Positions 24,273 through 33,361 of a stretch of DNA of 34,608 bases are shown here, in pieces. Below the pieces are notes generated by a model, which was not told the DNA's origin, ran no database searches, and worked only from the letters and a program-made list of their open reading frames with translations. Numbering within the stretch: the stretch's first letter is position 1; each line of letters begins with the position of its first letter. The DNA is from JANPCX01 sp031431125 (GTDB taxonomy: Bacteria > Pseudomonadota > Gammaproteobacteria > Burkholderiales > Burkholderiaceae_C), in assembly GCA_031431125.1 (NCBI GenBank), contig JANPCX010000082.1:1-34608 (forward strand), in the 5' to 3' direction. The position numbers and the translations under genes were made by a program.

Positions 24273-24279
24273 CTGAGGC
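24221..24279 (+). repeat. attC (59-base-element-like) site with a degenerate right core
   Basis: The site begins with a perfect R'' core GTCTAAC (24221-24227), complementary to GTTAGAC at the left cassette edge, then CATTCGTTCCGGC (L'') and, after a GC-rich centre, GGCTGAACTCAAACG (L'), which can pair with L''. In a working attC the site would end GTTRRRY; here it reads GCTGAGGC (24272-24279). At about 59 bases it has the size of the shortest attC sites. The damaged R' should prevent excision, since integrase cuts in that core. Confidence 0.65.
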
Positions 24280-24287
24280 GTGGCCCC

Positions 24288-25565
24288 TCACTCCAACTCC
24301 TTAGTCCGAAACTCCGCCCCCGTGCGTGGCCCGCGGTCGCGGTTGCGGCGTTCCCAGCCGAAGAATTTCACGACCTCGTCGCGGCGGGACAGGGTGTCGG
24401 ATTCGCCCAGGGCCAGCAGTTCCTGGGTGTAGGGGGCTTCAAACAACAAATAGCTGGCCAGGGCCGCACCGCGGGCTGCGCGGCCTTCGCCTGAGACACC
24501 CACACCGCGCAACAAACCGCGCACTGCCGGCGGCAGGCAATGCAGGTGGCGGGTGGCAATGTCGTCCAGGCGTTGGCTGGGTGCGATAACGAGCACTTCA
24601 ATCGGTTTGAGGTTGCTGCGTTCGCGAACGTCAGCAGGCAACATGGCCAGGGTGTTGTTGATGCGCTGTAGGCGTTCCACATCCACCGCCAGGGCATCCA
24701 AAAAAATGCTGGACAGGGCATGGCCTGCAATTTGTGCCAAGTTGGGGTATTCGTCGCTGCCGGACCGGACCTCGGGGTTGACCGTGGGTTCGTGCATGCG
24801 GCCCGCGCCTATCACCAAGATTCGCTCAGCCCCCAGGTGAACCGCTGGTGATATGGGAGCAGATTGACGCATGGAGCCATCGCCAAAAAACTCGTTGCGG
24901 CCATGGATGGCCAAGGAGATGGCGGGGAAAACAAAAGGAATGGCGGCCGAGGCCAGCAGGTGGTCCACCGAGATCGCGTCGGGGACGGCCAGGCGCTGGG
25001 ACCGTGTCCATGGCGCAATGGGTTCTACCGCGTCGTAGAAGGTGACGTGCTGCCCCGAGCCGTAGCTTGAGGCGGTGACCGCCAGGGCGTGGAGATGGCC
25101 GTCACGCATCAGATCGGGCAGGCGCTGCACAGGCACCAACGTCTCGAGCAGCTCACGCAGCGGGCTGTTGTCGAGCAAAGACTTGGGCCGCAATTTTCGC
25201 CAACGCGCCACCATCCAACCGATGGACATCATGGTGAGCCAGCGCGCGCCGGTGCGCACCACGCCAAGGGAGTCGGACAGATAGACCTGCTCCGCGTGGA
25301 AATTACTCCACACGTCGACCAGCCCTTGCACCGAGGCCTCGAACTGGTCTGAATTGCAGGCCAGTGAGGCCGCGTTGATGGCGCCCGCCGAGGTGCCTGC
25401 AATCACAGGGAAAGGGTTGACATTGGGGGCGTGGCAGTCGCGCCGAATGCGGTCGATGGCCTTGAGCACGCCCACTTGGTAAGCGGCACGCGCCCCGCCG
25501 CCAGTGAGTATCAGGCCAGTGCGGGGGACGGTAGGGGGGGTGCCTTGCATACGCCCATTATTCAT
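24288..25565 (-). CDS. Patatin-like phospholipase
   Basis: A 425-residue lipid acyl hydrolase of the patatin family. The catalytic dyad is seen as S59 in the elbow GTSAGA and D229 in GDGSMRQ; the oxyanion hole is GGGARAAYQVG (about 22-32). There is no signal peptide or membrane anchor, so it is probably cytoplasmic or exported without one; RssA-like and PlpD-like relatives exist. An ATG at 25550 is an alternative start. It follows dnaE in the same direction with 99 bases between. The integron attC site ends about eight bases beyond its stop codon, so the cassette sits immediately after this gene. Confidence 0.9.
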   Translation of the reverse strand: MNNGRMQGTPPTVPRTGLILTGGGARAAYQVGVLKAIDRIRRDCHAPNVNPFPVIAGTSAGAINAASLACNSDQFEASVQGLVDVWSNFHAEQVYLSDSLGVVRTGARWLTMMSIGWMVARWRKLRPKSLLDNSPLRELLETLVPVQRLPDLMRDGHLHALAVTASSYGSGQHVTFYDAVEPIAPWTRSQRLAVPDAISVDHLLASAAIPFVFPAISLAIHGRNEFFGDGSMRQSAPISPAVHLGAERILVIGAGRMHEPTVNPEVRSGSDEYPNLAQIAGHALSSIFLDALAVDVERLQRINNTLAMLPADVRERSNLKPIEVLVIAPSQRLDDIATRHLHCLPPAVRGLLRGVGVSGEGRAARGAALASYLLFEAPYTQELLALGESDTLSRRDEVVKFFGWERRNRDRGPRTGAEFRTKELE

Positions 25566-25664
25566 GCTGCGAGGACCGAGTGATCACGGTGTGTTCCCCT
25601 AGGAGTCTGCACGGCAGAAGGTCGTCCGCTGCAACGTGGGCCCATCCAAAAGTTCGACAGCCTC

Positions 25665-28600
25665 CTAAGGCGTCCCTTCGTACACCACCAGCGCCTGCCC
25701 GCCGTGGGCACAAGCACGCCAGTCGTCCAAGGCTTGGTCGCTGGGGAAAAAGCGTGCGTCCTCGCCGAGGTCAATTTCTGCGGCCACGTTGGCTCGTTGC
25801 AACTGCAGACGCACAGCCAAACCCTGGGTCAGCACGCCCTGTTCGGTGTTCACCCGACGCACGGGATGGCCCCGCACCAAATCCGCCACGGGTGGCGCGC
25901 CGCCATTGACGGCGATCTGCAGGTACTTGCCAAACCGGCAGCGCGCCGTGGGCAAGTCCCACAGCGCGGTGACATTCAGGCGCACGCCACCTGAGAAACG
26001 ATCAGGCTGCACCTTGCCCTGCACGATGATGAGCTCGTCGTCTTTGAGCAGCTCTTTGTTGGCGTTGAGCAGGTCTTCGCTGACCACAGACTCAATCGGC
26101 TCACTCTTGTCGTCAAGCTTGAAGATGGCCACACGGCCACGCTGGCCGTTGATCACCCGCAGGTCGCCGACGATGCCTGCGAGCAGTTGCGGCTCGCGGG
26201 TGTCGATCAGGTCGGCAATTTTGCGTTTCACGAAGCGGCGCACTTCGTCTGCACTTTGGTCGAACATGTGGCCCGAGAGGTAAAAACCGAGGGCGGCTTT
26301 CTCGAAGGTGAGGCGGTCTTTGATGCTCCAGGGCTGGGCGCTTACCAAATCAGGCTCTTGGCTGGATGCGCCATGGGCATCGCCGAAGTCGAAGAGGCCA
26401 CCTTGGTCGGCGTGGGCGGCTTGGGTGTCGCCGTACTCAAAGGCCAATGCGATGCTGGCCACCAAGGAAGCCCGGTTGGGCTCGATCAAATCAAACGCGC
26501 CAGCTTTGATCAGGGCCTCGACCGACCGTTTGTTGATGCGGCCGCGGTCAACGCGGGCACAAAAATCAAACAGTGACTTGAAAGGACCGCCCTCCTCCCG
26601 TGCGGCCACGATGGCCTCGACTGCACTTTGGCCCGAGCCTTTGACGGCGGCCAGGCCGTAACGCACCACACCTTCGGCCACGGGCTCGAACAAGGAGGTT
26701 CCGGTGTTGATGTTGGGCGGCTCAAAACGCTGGCCCAAGGCCAAGGCGTCGTCATGGAAAATTTTGAGCTTGTCGGTGTCGTCCAGCGCCACGCTCATGT
26801 TGGCTGCGGTGAACTCGGCCGGGTAATGCACTTTGAGCCAGGCGGTTTGGTAGGCCAAGAGCGCGTAGGCCGCGGCGTGCGATTTGTTGAAGCCGTAACC
26901 CGCAAACTTCTCCATCAAGTCGAAAATTTCGTTCGCCTTGGGCTCGGGGATGTTGTTCTTGGCCGCGCCGTCGGCAAAGGTGGCGCGGTGGGCCACCATT
27001 TCTTCCAGCTTCTTTTTGCCCATGGCCCGGCGCAGCAAGTCGGCGCCGCCGAGCGAATAACCGCCCAGGCGCTGCGCCACCTGCATCACCTGCTCTTGGT
27101 AGACCATGATGCCGTAGGTTTCTTCCAGCACCTCACGCATCAAAGGATGCGGGTACTCCACCTCTTCGCGGCCATGTTTGCGGGCGCAAAACGTGGGTAT
27201 CAAATCCATGGGGCCGGGACGGTAGAGGGCCACCAGGGCAATCACATCCTCGAACACGCTGGGTTTGGCGTCTTTGAGCATGCGCTGCATGCCCGAACTT
27301 TCAAGCTGGAACACGGCAACGGTTTTGCCTTCACTCATCAGCTGGTATGAAGCCCGGTCGTTGAGCGGGATTTGCTCCAGCACAAAGTCTTTTTGGTCCG
27401 CATGGCGGGCGCGGATGAAGTCTTTGGCCATCTCCAAAATGGTGAGCGTGGCCAGGCCCAAGAAGTCAAACTTCACGAGGCCAATGGACTCGACATCGTC
27501 TTTGTCGAACTGGCTCACTGCGCTGTCGCTGCCGGGCTGCATGTACAGCGGGCAGAAGTCGGTGATCTTGCCGGGCGCAATCAGCACACCACCAGCGTGC
27601 ATACCGATGTTGCGGGTGACGCCTTCGAGCCGCATGGCCAGGCTCAAAAGTTCAGCCACTTCTTCTTCGTTTTTTTCGCGCTGTTCGATCTCGGGCGATT
27701 CTTTGCGGGCGTAGATCACACCCGGATCGGGTTGCTCAGGCACACGCGCCAAGGTGACCGATTTGCCGGGCGGCGCCGGCACGAGTTTGGCAATGCCATC
27801 CACATGGCCGTACCCCATGCCGAGCACACGGCCCACATCACGCAGCGCGGCCTTGGCGGCCATGGTGCCGAAGGTGGCGATTTGGCTCACCGCATCGCGG
27901 CCATACTTTTGCTTGACGTAGTCGATCACGCGGTCGCGGTTGGCTTGGCAAAAGTCGATGTCGAAGTCGGGCATGGACACCCGGTCGGGATTCAAGAAAC
28001 GTTCGAACAGCAGGTTGTAGCGCAGCGGGTCGAGGTCGGTGATCTTGAGTGCATAGGCCACGAGGGAACCGGCACCCGAGCCCCGGCCCGGGCCGACAGG
28101 GCAGCCATGGCTTTTGGCCCAAATGATGAAGTCGGCCACGATCAGGAAGTAGCCCGGGAAGCCCATCGTCAAGATGGTCTTGATCTCGAAATCGAGTCGC
28201 TCTACATAACGCGGCTTTTGTTTGTCGCGTTCAGTTGCATCGGGATAAAGCTGAAGCAGGCGCTCGTCCAACCCCTCATGCGAGGCCAGGTGAAAGTAGT
28301 CGGCCATCGGCATCGGACTGCCGTTTTGCAATGGCGTGGCGAAGTCGGGCAACTGCGGTTGGCCCAGCACCAGGCTCAAATTGCAGCGTTTGGCGATTTC
28401 TGCCGTGTTGGCAATGGCGCTGGGAATGTCGGCAAACAGCGCCTGCATTTGGGCTTGGGTTTTGAAATACTGTTCACGGCTGAAGTGTTTGACGCGGCGC
28501 GGGTTGGTCAGTGTTTCGCCTTCCGAGACACAGACGCGTGCCTCATGCGCTTCGAAGTCGTCCGCTTGCGCAAACTGAACAGGATGCGTGGCGACAACAG

Positions 28601-29174
28601 GCAGTTGCAGCGCGGCAGCGAGCTTGGCGGCGGCACGCACATGGGCTTCTTGGCCGGGCAGCCCTGCTCGTTGCAGTTCGATATAGAAGCGCTGCGGAAA
28701 TAAAGCACTGAGTCGCTGGGCCAGGGTTTGGGCGCGCTCCACGTCGCGGGCCAAAAGGGCCTGCCCTACGGCGCCCATGTCGGCACCCGACAGCGCGATC
28801 AAACCGCTGTTGAGCTGATCCAGCCAGTCCCACTCCAACCAGGCCTGGCTGCGCTGCTGGTTAGACAGCCAAGCCCGCGACAGCAACTCGCACAGGTTGA
28901 GGTAACCCTGTTTGTTCTGCACCAGCAGCAGCAAACGCGAGGGCTGTTTCTCGCCGCCTTGGGGCTGCAGCCACACATCGGCGCCGATCAGGGGCTTGAC
29001 GCCCGCCTTACGCGCCTTGCCGTAAAACTTGACGGTGGCGAATAAATTGTTCAGGTCGGTGATGGCCAGAGCCACTTGGCCGTCAGCGGCGGCAAGGGCC
29101 ACAGCGTCGTCGACACGCAAGGTGCCATCAACAACAGAAAATTCGGTGTGGGTGCGCAGGTGAACAAAGGCCAT
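25665..29174 (-). CDS. dnaE: DNA polymerase III alpha subunit
   Basis: DnaE is the catalytic chain of the replicative polymerase. The 1169-residue protein (E. coli 1160) starts with the PHP domain (FVHLRTHTEFSVVDGTL), has the catalytic PDFDIDF near residues 399-405, GPGRGSGAGSLVAY shortly before, and the HAAAYALLAYQTAWLK finger/thumb segment, then helix-hairpin-helix, OB-fold and C-terminal tau-binding parts. The longer frame upstream adds 15 codons without family resemblance, so the start is the ATG at 29174. The divergent trhO gene begins 55 bases away. HolC, another holoenzyme part, is also in this window but in a different transcript. Confidence 0.97.
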   Translation of the reverse strand: MAFVHLRTHTEFSVVDGTLRVDDAVALAAADGQVALAITDLNNLFATVKFYGKARKAGVKPLIGADVWLQPQGGEKQPSRLLLLVQNKQGYLNLCELLSRAWLSNQQRSQAWLEWDWLDQLNSGLIALSGADMGAVGQALLARDVERAQTLAQRLSALFPQRFYIELQRAGLPGQEAHVRAAAKLAAALQLPVVATHPVQFAQADDFEAHEARVCVSEGETLTNPRRVKHFSREQYFKTQAQMQALFADIPSAIANTAEIAKRCNLSLVLGQPQLPDFATPLQNGSPMPMADYFHLASHEGLDERLLQLYPDATERDKQKPRYVERLDFEIKTILTMGFPGYFLIVADFIIWAKSHGCPVGPGRGSGAGSLVAYALKITDLDPLRYNLLFERFLNPDRVSMPDFDIDFCQANRDRVIDYVKQKYGRDAVSQIATFGTMAAKAALRDVGRVLGMGYGHVDGIAKLVPAPPGKSVTLARVPEQPDPGVIYARKESPEIEQREKNEEEVAELLSLAMRLEGVTRNIGMHAGGVLIAPGKITDFCPLYMQPGSDSAVSQFDKDDVESIGLVKFDFLGLATLTILEMAKDFIRARHADQKDFVLEQIPLNDRASYQLMSEGKTVAVFQLESSGMQRMLKDAKPSVFEDVIALVALYRPGPMDLIPTFCARKHGREEVEYPHPLMREVLEETYGIMVYQEQVMQVAQRLGGYSLGGADLLRRAMGKKKLEEMVAHRATFADGAAKNNIPEPKANEIFDLMEKFAGYGFNKSHAAAYALLAYQTAWLKVHYPAEFTAANMSVALDDTDKLKIFHDDALALGQRFEPPNINTGTSLFEPVAEGVVRYGLAAVKGSGQSAVEAIVAAREEGGPFKSLFDFCARVDRGRINKRSVEALIKAGAFDLIEPNRASLVASIALAFEYGDTQAAHADQGGLFDFGDAHGASSQEPDLVSAQPWSIKDRLTFEKAALGFYLSGHMFDQSADEVRRFVKRKIADLIDTREPQLLAGIVGDLRVINGQRGRVAIFKLDDKSEPIESVVSEDLLNANKELLKDDELIIVQGKVQPDRFSGGVRLNVTALWDLPTARCRFGKYLQIAVNGGAPPVADLVRGHPVRRVNTEQGVLTQGLAVRLQLQRANVAAEIDLGEDARFFPSDQALDDWRACAHGGQALVVYEGTP

Positions 29175-29229
29175 GCGGGTGATTTTAGGAGGCTCGCCTT
29201 GAAGAGACACCGCTGGCACGGCGAATAGA

Positions 29230-29988
29230 ATGCCCCGCGTGAAAACCGTACTGAATATTTCTGCCTATCTCTTTGTTCAATTGGACGACACAGACGCCCT
29301 GTGTGAACGAATCAAATCCGAGGCACTGAAGCAACAACTTCTCGGCACCGTGCTGTTGGCTGCTGAGGGCATCAACTTGTTTTTGGCTGGAGGGCCGGAG
29401 GCCATTCGTGCCATGGTGGACTGGCTGCGACAAGACACCCGTCTTGCTGCACTCGATCCCAAAGAGAGCTGGTCGGACACCATTCCCTTCCGCAAACTGC
29501 TGGTCAAGGTCAAAAACGAAATCATCCGCATGAACCACCCCACCATCCGGCCGCAAGCCGGGCGCGCGCCTGCGGTGGATGCCGCCACCCTGGCCCGCTG
29601 GTTGGATGCAGGCGTGGACGACAACGGTCGTCCTGTGGTCATGCTGGACACACGCAACGCCTTCGAGGTCGACCATGGCCGCTTCGAAGGCACGCTGGAC
29701 TGGCGAATTGAAAAATTCAGCGATTTCCCCGCCGCCTTGTTGGCCCATCGCCAAGAACTGCAAGGCAAAACCGTGGTGAGTTATTGCACCGGCGGCATAC
29801 GCTGCGAAAAAGCCGCCATCTACATGGCCGAGGCCGGCGTCGACAACGTGTTGCAGCTGGACGGCGGCATCTTGAAATACTTTGAGCTGCAGGGCAGCAA
29901 ACACTTCAGCGGTCATTGTTTCGTCTTCGACGAGCGCAGGGAGGTGGATGCCTTGCTGGAACCTGCCCCCCGAACAGAAGTTACTTGA
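29230..29988 (+). CDS. trhO: tRNA uridine-34 hydroxylase TrhO (rhodanese-fold)
   Basis: TrhO (formerly YceA) uses oxygen to hydroxylate wobble uridine 34, a step toward 5-methoxy/5-carboxymethoxyuridine. The 252-residue protein has an N-terminal acylphosphatase-like domain (about 1-100, with LGTVLLAAEGINLFLAG) and a rhodanese domain with the active-site loop YCTGGIRCEKA, the cysteine at C186. It is at the short end for the family (E. coli 350) because the C-terminal extension is missing, as in many betaproteobacteria. A GTG three codons in (29239) is an alternative start. Its last 8 bases overlap the convergent kinase gene. Confidence 0.93.
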   Translation: MPRVKTVLNISAYLFVQLDDTDALCERIKSEALKQQLLGTVLLAAEGINLFLAGGPEAIRAMVDWLRQDTRLAALDPKESWSDTIPFRKLLVKVKNEIIRMNHPTIRPQAGRAPAVDAATLARWLDAGVDDNGRPVVMLDTRNAFEVDHGRFEGTLDWRIEKFSDFPAALLAHRQELQGKTVVSYCTGGIRCEKAAIYMAEAGVDNVLQLDGGILKYFELQGSKHFSGHCFVFDERREVDALLEPAPRTEVT

Positions 29989-32218
29989 CCAAAGCCCGCG
30001 CAATCGCAGGAGTCAGTTCTTCCAAGACGTTTTCTTTGCGCACGATGGCGCGCACGCCCAGTTGTTGGGCTTGCTCAGGCAAGGCGTCAACGATGTAACC
30101 CGACATGATGATGACGGGCAAATCGGCGCGAAGTTGAGCCAAGGCTTGGCTCACTTCCAAGCCAGACAACTCAGGCATGTTGAAGTCGGTCACCACCAGA
30201 TCAAACAACTGGGGCTCGGCCTTGACCGCCGCCAGGGCGGCCACGGCACTGGCAAAACAGCTCACACGATAGCCAGAACGGCTGAGCAGTCGCTCGACCA
30301 TCACCGCCATGACATCGTCATCGTCCAGATAAAGCACGTGTTCGCCATGGCCCTGGGGCTGAGGCATCACACCGAGTGTGGCCGTTGGCTGGGTCGCCTC
30401 CTGGGGTGCCTCGGCCACCAAAGGCAAATAAACGTGAAAGGTGCTGCCCTGGCCGACGCGGCTTTCAACCACCAGGCTGCCGTGGTGGGCATTGACGATG
30501 CCGTGCACCACGCTCAAACCGAGCCCGGTGCCACCGCGCCCGCTCTTGGTCGTGAAAAAGGGTTCAAAAATTCGCTGCTGGTCGGGCGCTGGGATGCCGC
30601 ATCCCGTGTCGCTGACCCACAAATGGGCCTGGCGCTGTGCCGGCGCACCGAGAGGTGCTTGTTGCGCCTCTCGGGCGCTGTCCACCTCACGCAGCCCCAC
30701 CGTGATCGTGCCGTGTCCACTTTGTAATGCTTGCCACGCATTGCTGCACAAATTCATCAACACCTGGTGCAATTGGGTGGCATCCACAGCCACCCAGAGC
30801 GGTTTGGCCTGCAGCTCGGTGTGCAAGGCGACGCCCGCAGGCAAGGCCACACGCACCAAGCCCAACACTTCTTCCACAATCGGCAGCAATGCCTGGTTCA
30901 CCAAGGCCGGAGTGTCTTGTCGGCTGAAGGTTTGAATGCGTTTGACCAAGTCACGTGCCCTCAGGGCCGCGAGTCGAATTTGCGACAGGCTTTGCTGTGT
31001 GGTTCTGCCTGTTGCCGCCTCGTCTTGGGCCATCGCCAAGTTGCCCAAAATGGCGCCCAACACATTGTTGAAGTCATGGGCAATGCCGCCAGCCAAAGTC
31101 CCCACGGCTTCCATTTTTTGCGCCTGGCGCAGTCGTTGGCCCAGCTCTTCAATCGATGCACGTTGCTGTTGCAAGGATTCGGCGGTGTGGTTGAGCAAGC
31201 CCATCAACCCACCCAATTCACCACGTGGATGCGGCAGCGCAATGCGGGCGCTCAAGTCGCCAGCCGAGAGGTGGCGCACCATCTCGGCAATTCGATCAAC
31301 CTGCCGACGAATCCCCCATTCCGCCAACATCCACACCGCGCAGAACAGCAGCAAGGCCTCGGATGCCAGCAGCAACAGGTCTTGCTGCAGCCTGGCCTTG
31401 GTCGGTGCAACCAAGTCCTGTTTACTCGTACCGACCATCACGTAGAGGCCCGCATCTTTGGCAGAAGCACGTGTCGCGACGGCCCACACCTGGACCTGGC
31501 CGTCGGCGGCCTTCACCTCACCGCCCGCAGCGGACGACTTGGCCAATGCGAACAAGGCCGAGTTGGCAATGGACGTACCCGCGGCGGGCAGCGCGCTATT
31601 GCTGGACGTCGAGGCCATCACCACCCCTTCTTGGTCCACCAGCAACAACTCCAAGGGCGGGTCTCGGGCGTCCAGCGCAGTTTCTTTCGCGAACTTCTGT
31701 AAATTGAGCGATGCCACCAACATGAAGCGCAAGCTGCCCGTCGGGTTGCGGACCGGATAGACAATTTGCAACACCGAATTGCCCGTCAAGCGCCCAAAAA
31801 CGGGCTCCAACACCAGCTCGGTGCCACCACCAACGACGCGTTTGAAATAGCCCCGGTCGCGAAGATTCAGCACACGGCCGGTTCGCAAGGAATCGCAAAA
31901 CAAGTTTCCGTCGGGCAGCACCGTCAATATCCCGGTGTACTGGGGATAGGCTTCACGCACTTCGGACAAATAGGTGGAGCACGCCGGCCGATCGGACGTG
32001 TCCAATACCTGAGAGTGGGCCAAACCATAGTGCAACTGGGCGGTGCCCTGCACTCGGTGCTCTAGGTCTGCCGCCACAGTGTTGGCAGAGGTTGCCAGCG
32101 AGGCCACCGCAGTTTGGATCTCCGCTTCGCTGTCGCGAATGAATCGCCACCCGAGTAAGAGCGCTGGCAACAACGTGGCCAACAAGACCAGCCCCAAGAG
32201 CCGGGCTCGGAGACTCAT
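29981..32218 (-). CDS. Hybrid sensor histidine kinase with fused receiver domain
   Basis: A 745-residue membrane sensor. One membrane segment near residues 6-25, a periplasmic Cache-like sensing region (about 30-265), a second membrane segment (about 275-300), HAMP (about 300-350), a HisKA domain with phospho-acceptor H381 in GGIAHDFNNVLGAILGN, an HATPase domain with the N, G1 and G2 boxes (LMNLCSNAWQAL, VSDTGCGIP, GGTGLGLSVVHGIV), and a C-terminal receiver with D678 in VVTDFNMPELSG. The HDFNN type usually passes phosphate to a partner regulator, but none is encoded next to it. I chose the ATG at 32218 because GGAG lies nine bases upstream; ATG 32233 is the alternative. Confidence 0.9.
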   Translation of the reverse strand: MSLRARLLGLVLLATLLPALLLGWRFIRDSEAEIQTAVASLATSANTVAADLEHRVQGTAQLHYGLAHSQVLDTSDRPACSTYLSEVREAYPQYTGILTVLPDGNLFCDSLRTGRVLNLRDRGYFKRVVGGGTELVLEPVFGRLTGNSVLQIVYPVRNPTGSLRFMLVASLNLQKFAKETALDARDPPLELLLVDQEGVVMASTSSNSALPAAGTSIANSALFALAKSSAAGGEVKAADGQVQVWAVATRASAKDAGLYVMVGTSKQDLVAPTKARLQQDLLLLASEALLLFCAVWMLAEWGIRRQVDRIAEMVRHLSAGDLSARIALPHPRGELGGLMGLLNHTAESLQQQRASIEELGQRLRQAQKMEAVGTLAGGIAHDFNNVLGAILGNLAMAQDEAATGRTTQQSLSQIRLAALRARDLVKRIQTFSRQDTPALVNQALLPIVEEVLGLVRVALPAGVALHTELQAKPLWVAVDATQLHQVLMNLCSNAWQALQSGHGTITVGLREVDSAREAQQAPLGAPAQRQAHLWVSDTGCGIPAPDQQRIFEPFFTTKSGRGGTGLGLSVVHGIVNAHHGSLVVESRVGQGSTFHVYLPLVAEAPQEATQPTATLGVMPQPQGHGEHVLYLDDDDVMAVMVERLLSRSGYRVSCFASAVAALAAVKAEPQLFDLVVTDFNMPELSGLEVSQALAQLRADLPVIIMSGYIVDALPEQAQQLGVRAIVRKENVLEELTPAIARALVK

Positions 32219-32422
32219 CGCCCGGTACTCCATTCCTCGCCGCCAATCCCCGAGGCTTCACCGGAAACAGGGCCGCTCAGGTCAAGCAGGGTGTGCCGCA
32301 CTGGGATGGCATTGAGCTGGGGGGAACAAGTGAACATGCGAAGAGGTGGGGTAGTTTCGGCCATTCTCTATCGACAGCGGCAAGAAGATGCATTGTGGAA
32401 ACCTCCCATGCCGTTCACGCAG

Positions 32423-33148
32423 TCATATTGATTCGGCGGGCTTTTCGTCCATCACAGCCAAAACATCCGAATGAAACTCGCGTCGATAAAGAATGCTCAC
32501 CACGGCGAGGGTACCCAACATGAACAGCCACGGTGAAATGAACCACGCCATCGCAGCGAACGCAAAGTAATAGCCACGCAGCCCATCGTTGAAGGTTTCG
32601 GCGGCCAAACTCACGATGCGGCCCGCTTTGTCGGCAAACGCCTCGCGCGACAAGCCCAATTCCTCAAACTGTTTGGCCTCTGGGGCCGACGCCACCATCA
32701 AGGCGCCAAAGGTGTACTGGCGCATGGACCACGTGAAGCGGAAGAAGGTGTAGACAAAGATCGCTAACAACACCAGGATCTTCATGTCGAACACCAAGTT
32801 CGAGGTACGCGCTGCAAAAGGAATCTCGCGCACCAACTCAGTGGCTTTGTCGGTGATGCCCAGCACCGCCACCAAACCACCAATGATGAGGATGGTGGTA
32901 GAGGCAAAAAACGACGGGCTGGTGGACAGGTTTTGCACCACGACACCATCCAGCACCCGTACATCGCGGTAGGTGGTTTGCAACATCCACTGGTGGCGGA
33001 TGCGGTTGGTGCTGGCCAAAATCGACGGGCGGGTCTGTGCCCAGTGGCGGGCAAACCAGGCATAACCGGCCCAGCCGGCAACAAATACCGCCAAAGCCAG
33101 CCAATCCAGCCAGGGCAAAAAATTGACAAGCAAAGGCGCGGTGTTCAT
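32423..33148 (-). CDS. DUF599 membrane protein
   Basis: A 241-residue inner-membrane protein of the DUF599 type, function unknown. Membrane segments are visible near residues 10-32, 80-105, 115-140 and 195-225. Family-like features include WFARHWAQTRPSILASTNRIR, WMLQTTYRDVRVLDGVVVQN and the late RGYYFAFAAMAWFISPWLFML. I prefer the ATG at 33148 over 33169 because the family usually starts near the first membrane segment. The 274 bases between this gene and the sensor kinase start hold nothing I can identify. Upstream lies a gene-free region with inverted repeats. Confidence 0.82.
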   Translation of the reverse strand: MNTAPLLVNFLPWLDWLALAVFVAGWAGYAWFARHWAQTRPSILASTNRIRHQWMLQTTYRDVRVLDGVVVQNLSTSPSFFASTTILIIGGLVAVLGITDKATELVREIPFAARTSNLVFDMKILVLLAIFVYTFFRFTWSMRQYTFGALMVASAPEAKQFEELGLSREAFADKAGRIVSLAAETFNDGLRGYYFAFAAMAWFISPWLFMLGTLAVVSILYRREFHSDVLAVMDEKPAESI

Positions 33149-33192
33149 GGCTCGAACTGTAGCAAGCACGGCTTGTGCCCAATACGCCCAAT

Positions 33193-33350
33193 GATGCTCC
33201 GCATCACTCTTTCGAGGCTGTTCGCTGTGGATCGTATTGGGCTACAAGGCGATTTTTCAGCGAATAGCGCACGTTACTAGCGAGAAAAACAACGCGTCAG
33301 ACCGCCGGAGTCCGCGTTGCCACAGTCCGCAAGGAGTGATGCGGAGCATC
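33193..33350. repeat. Perfect 17-base inverted repeat, 124 bases apart
   Basis: GATGCTCCGCATCACTC (33193-33209) is matched exactly in reverse by GAGTGATGCGGAGCATC (33334-33350). Inside it CCCAATACG (33178-33186) and CGTATTGGG (33233-33241) also match. The pair sits between the DUF599 gene and the larger fold-back element that starts at 33362, and may be part of the same mobile or repeat unit. Confidence 0.75.
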
Positions 33351-33361
33351 CTCAAGTTATT

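Noticed and set aside
27372..28703. 443-codon plus frame opposite dnaE
   Set aside because: Antisense to the core of dnaE.
30731..31702. 323-codon plus frame opposite the sensor kinase
   Set aside because: Antisense to HisKA/HAMP coding sequence of the kinase.
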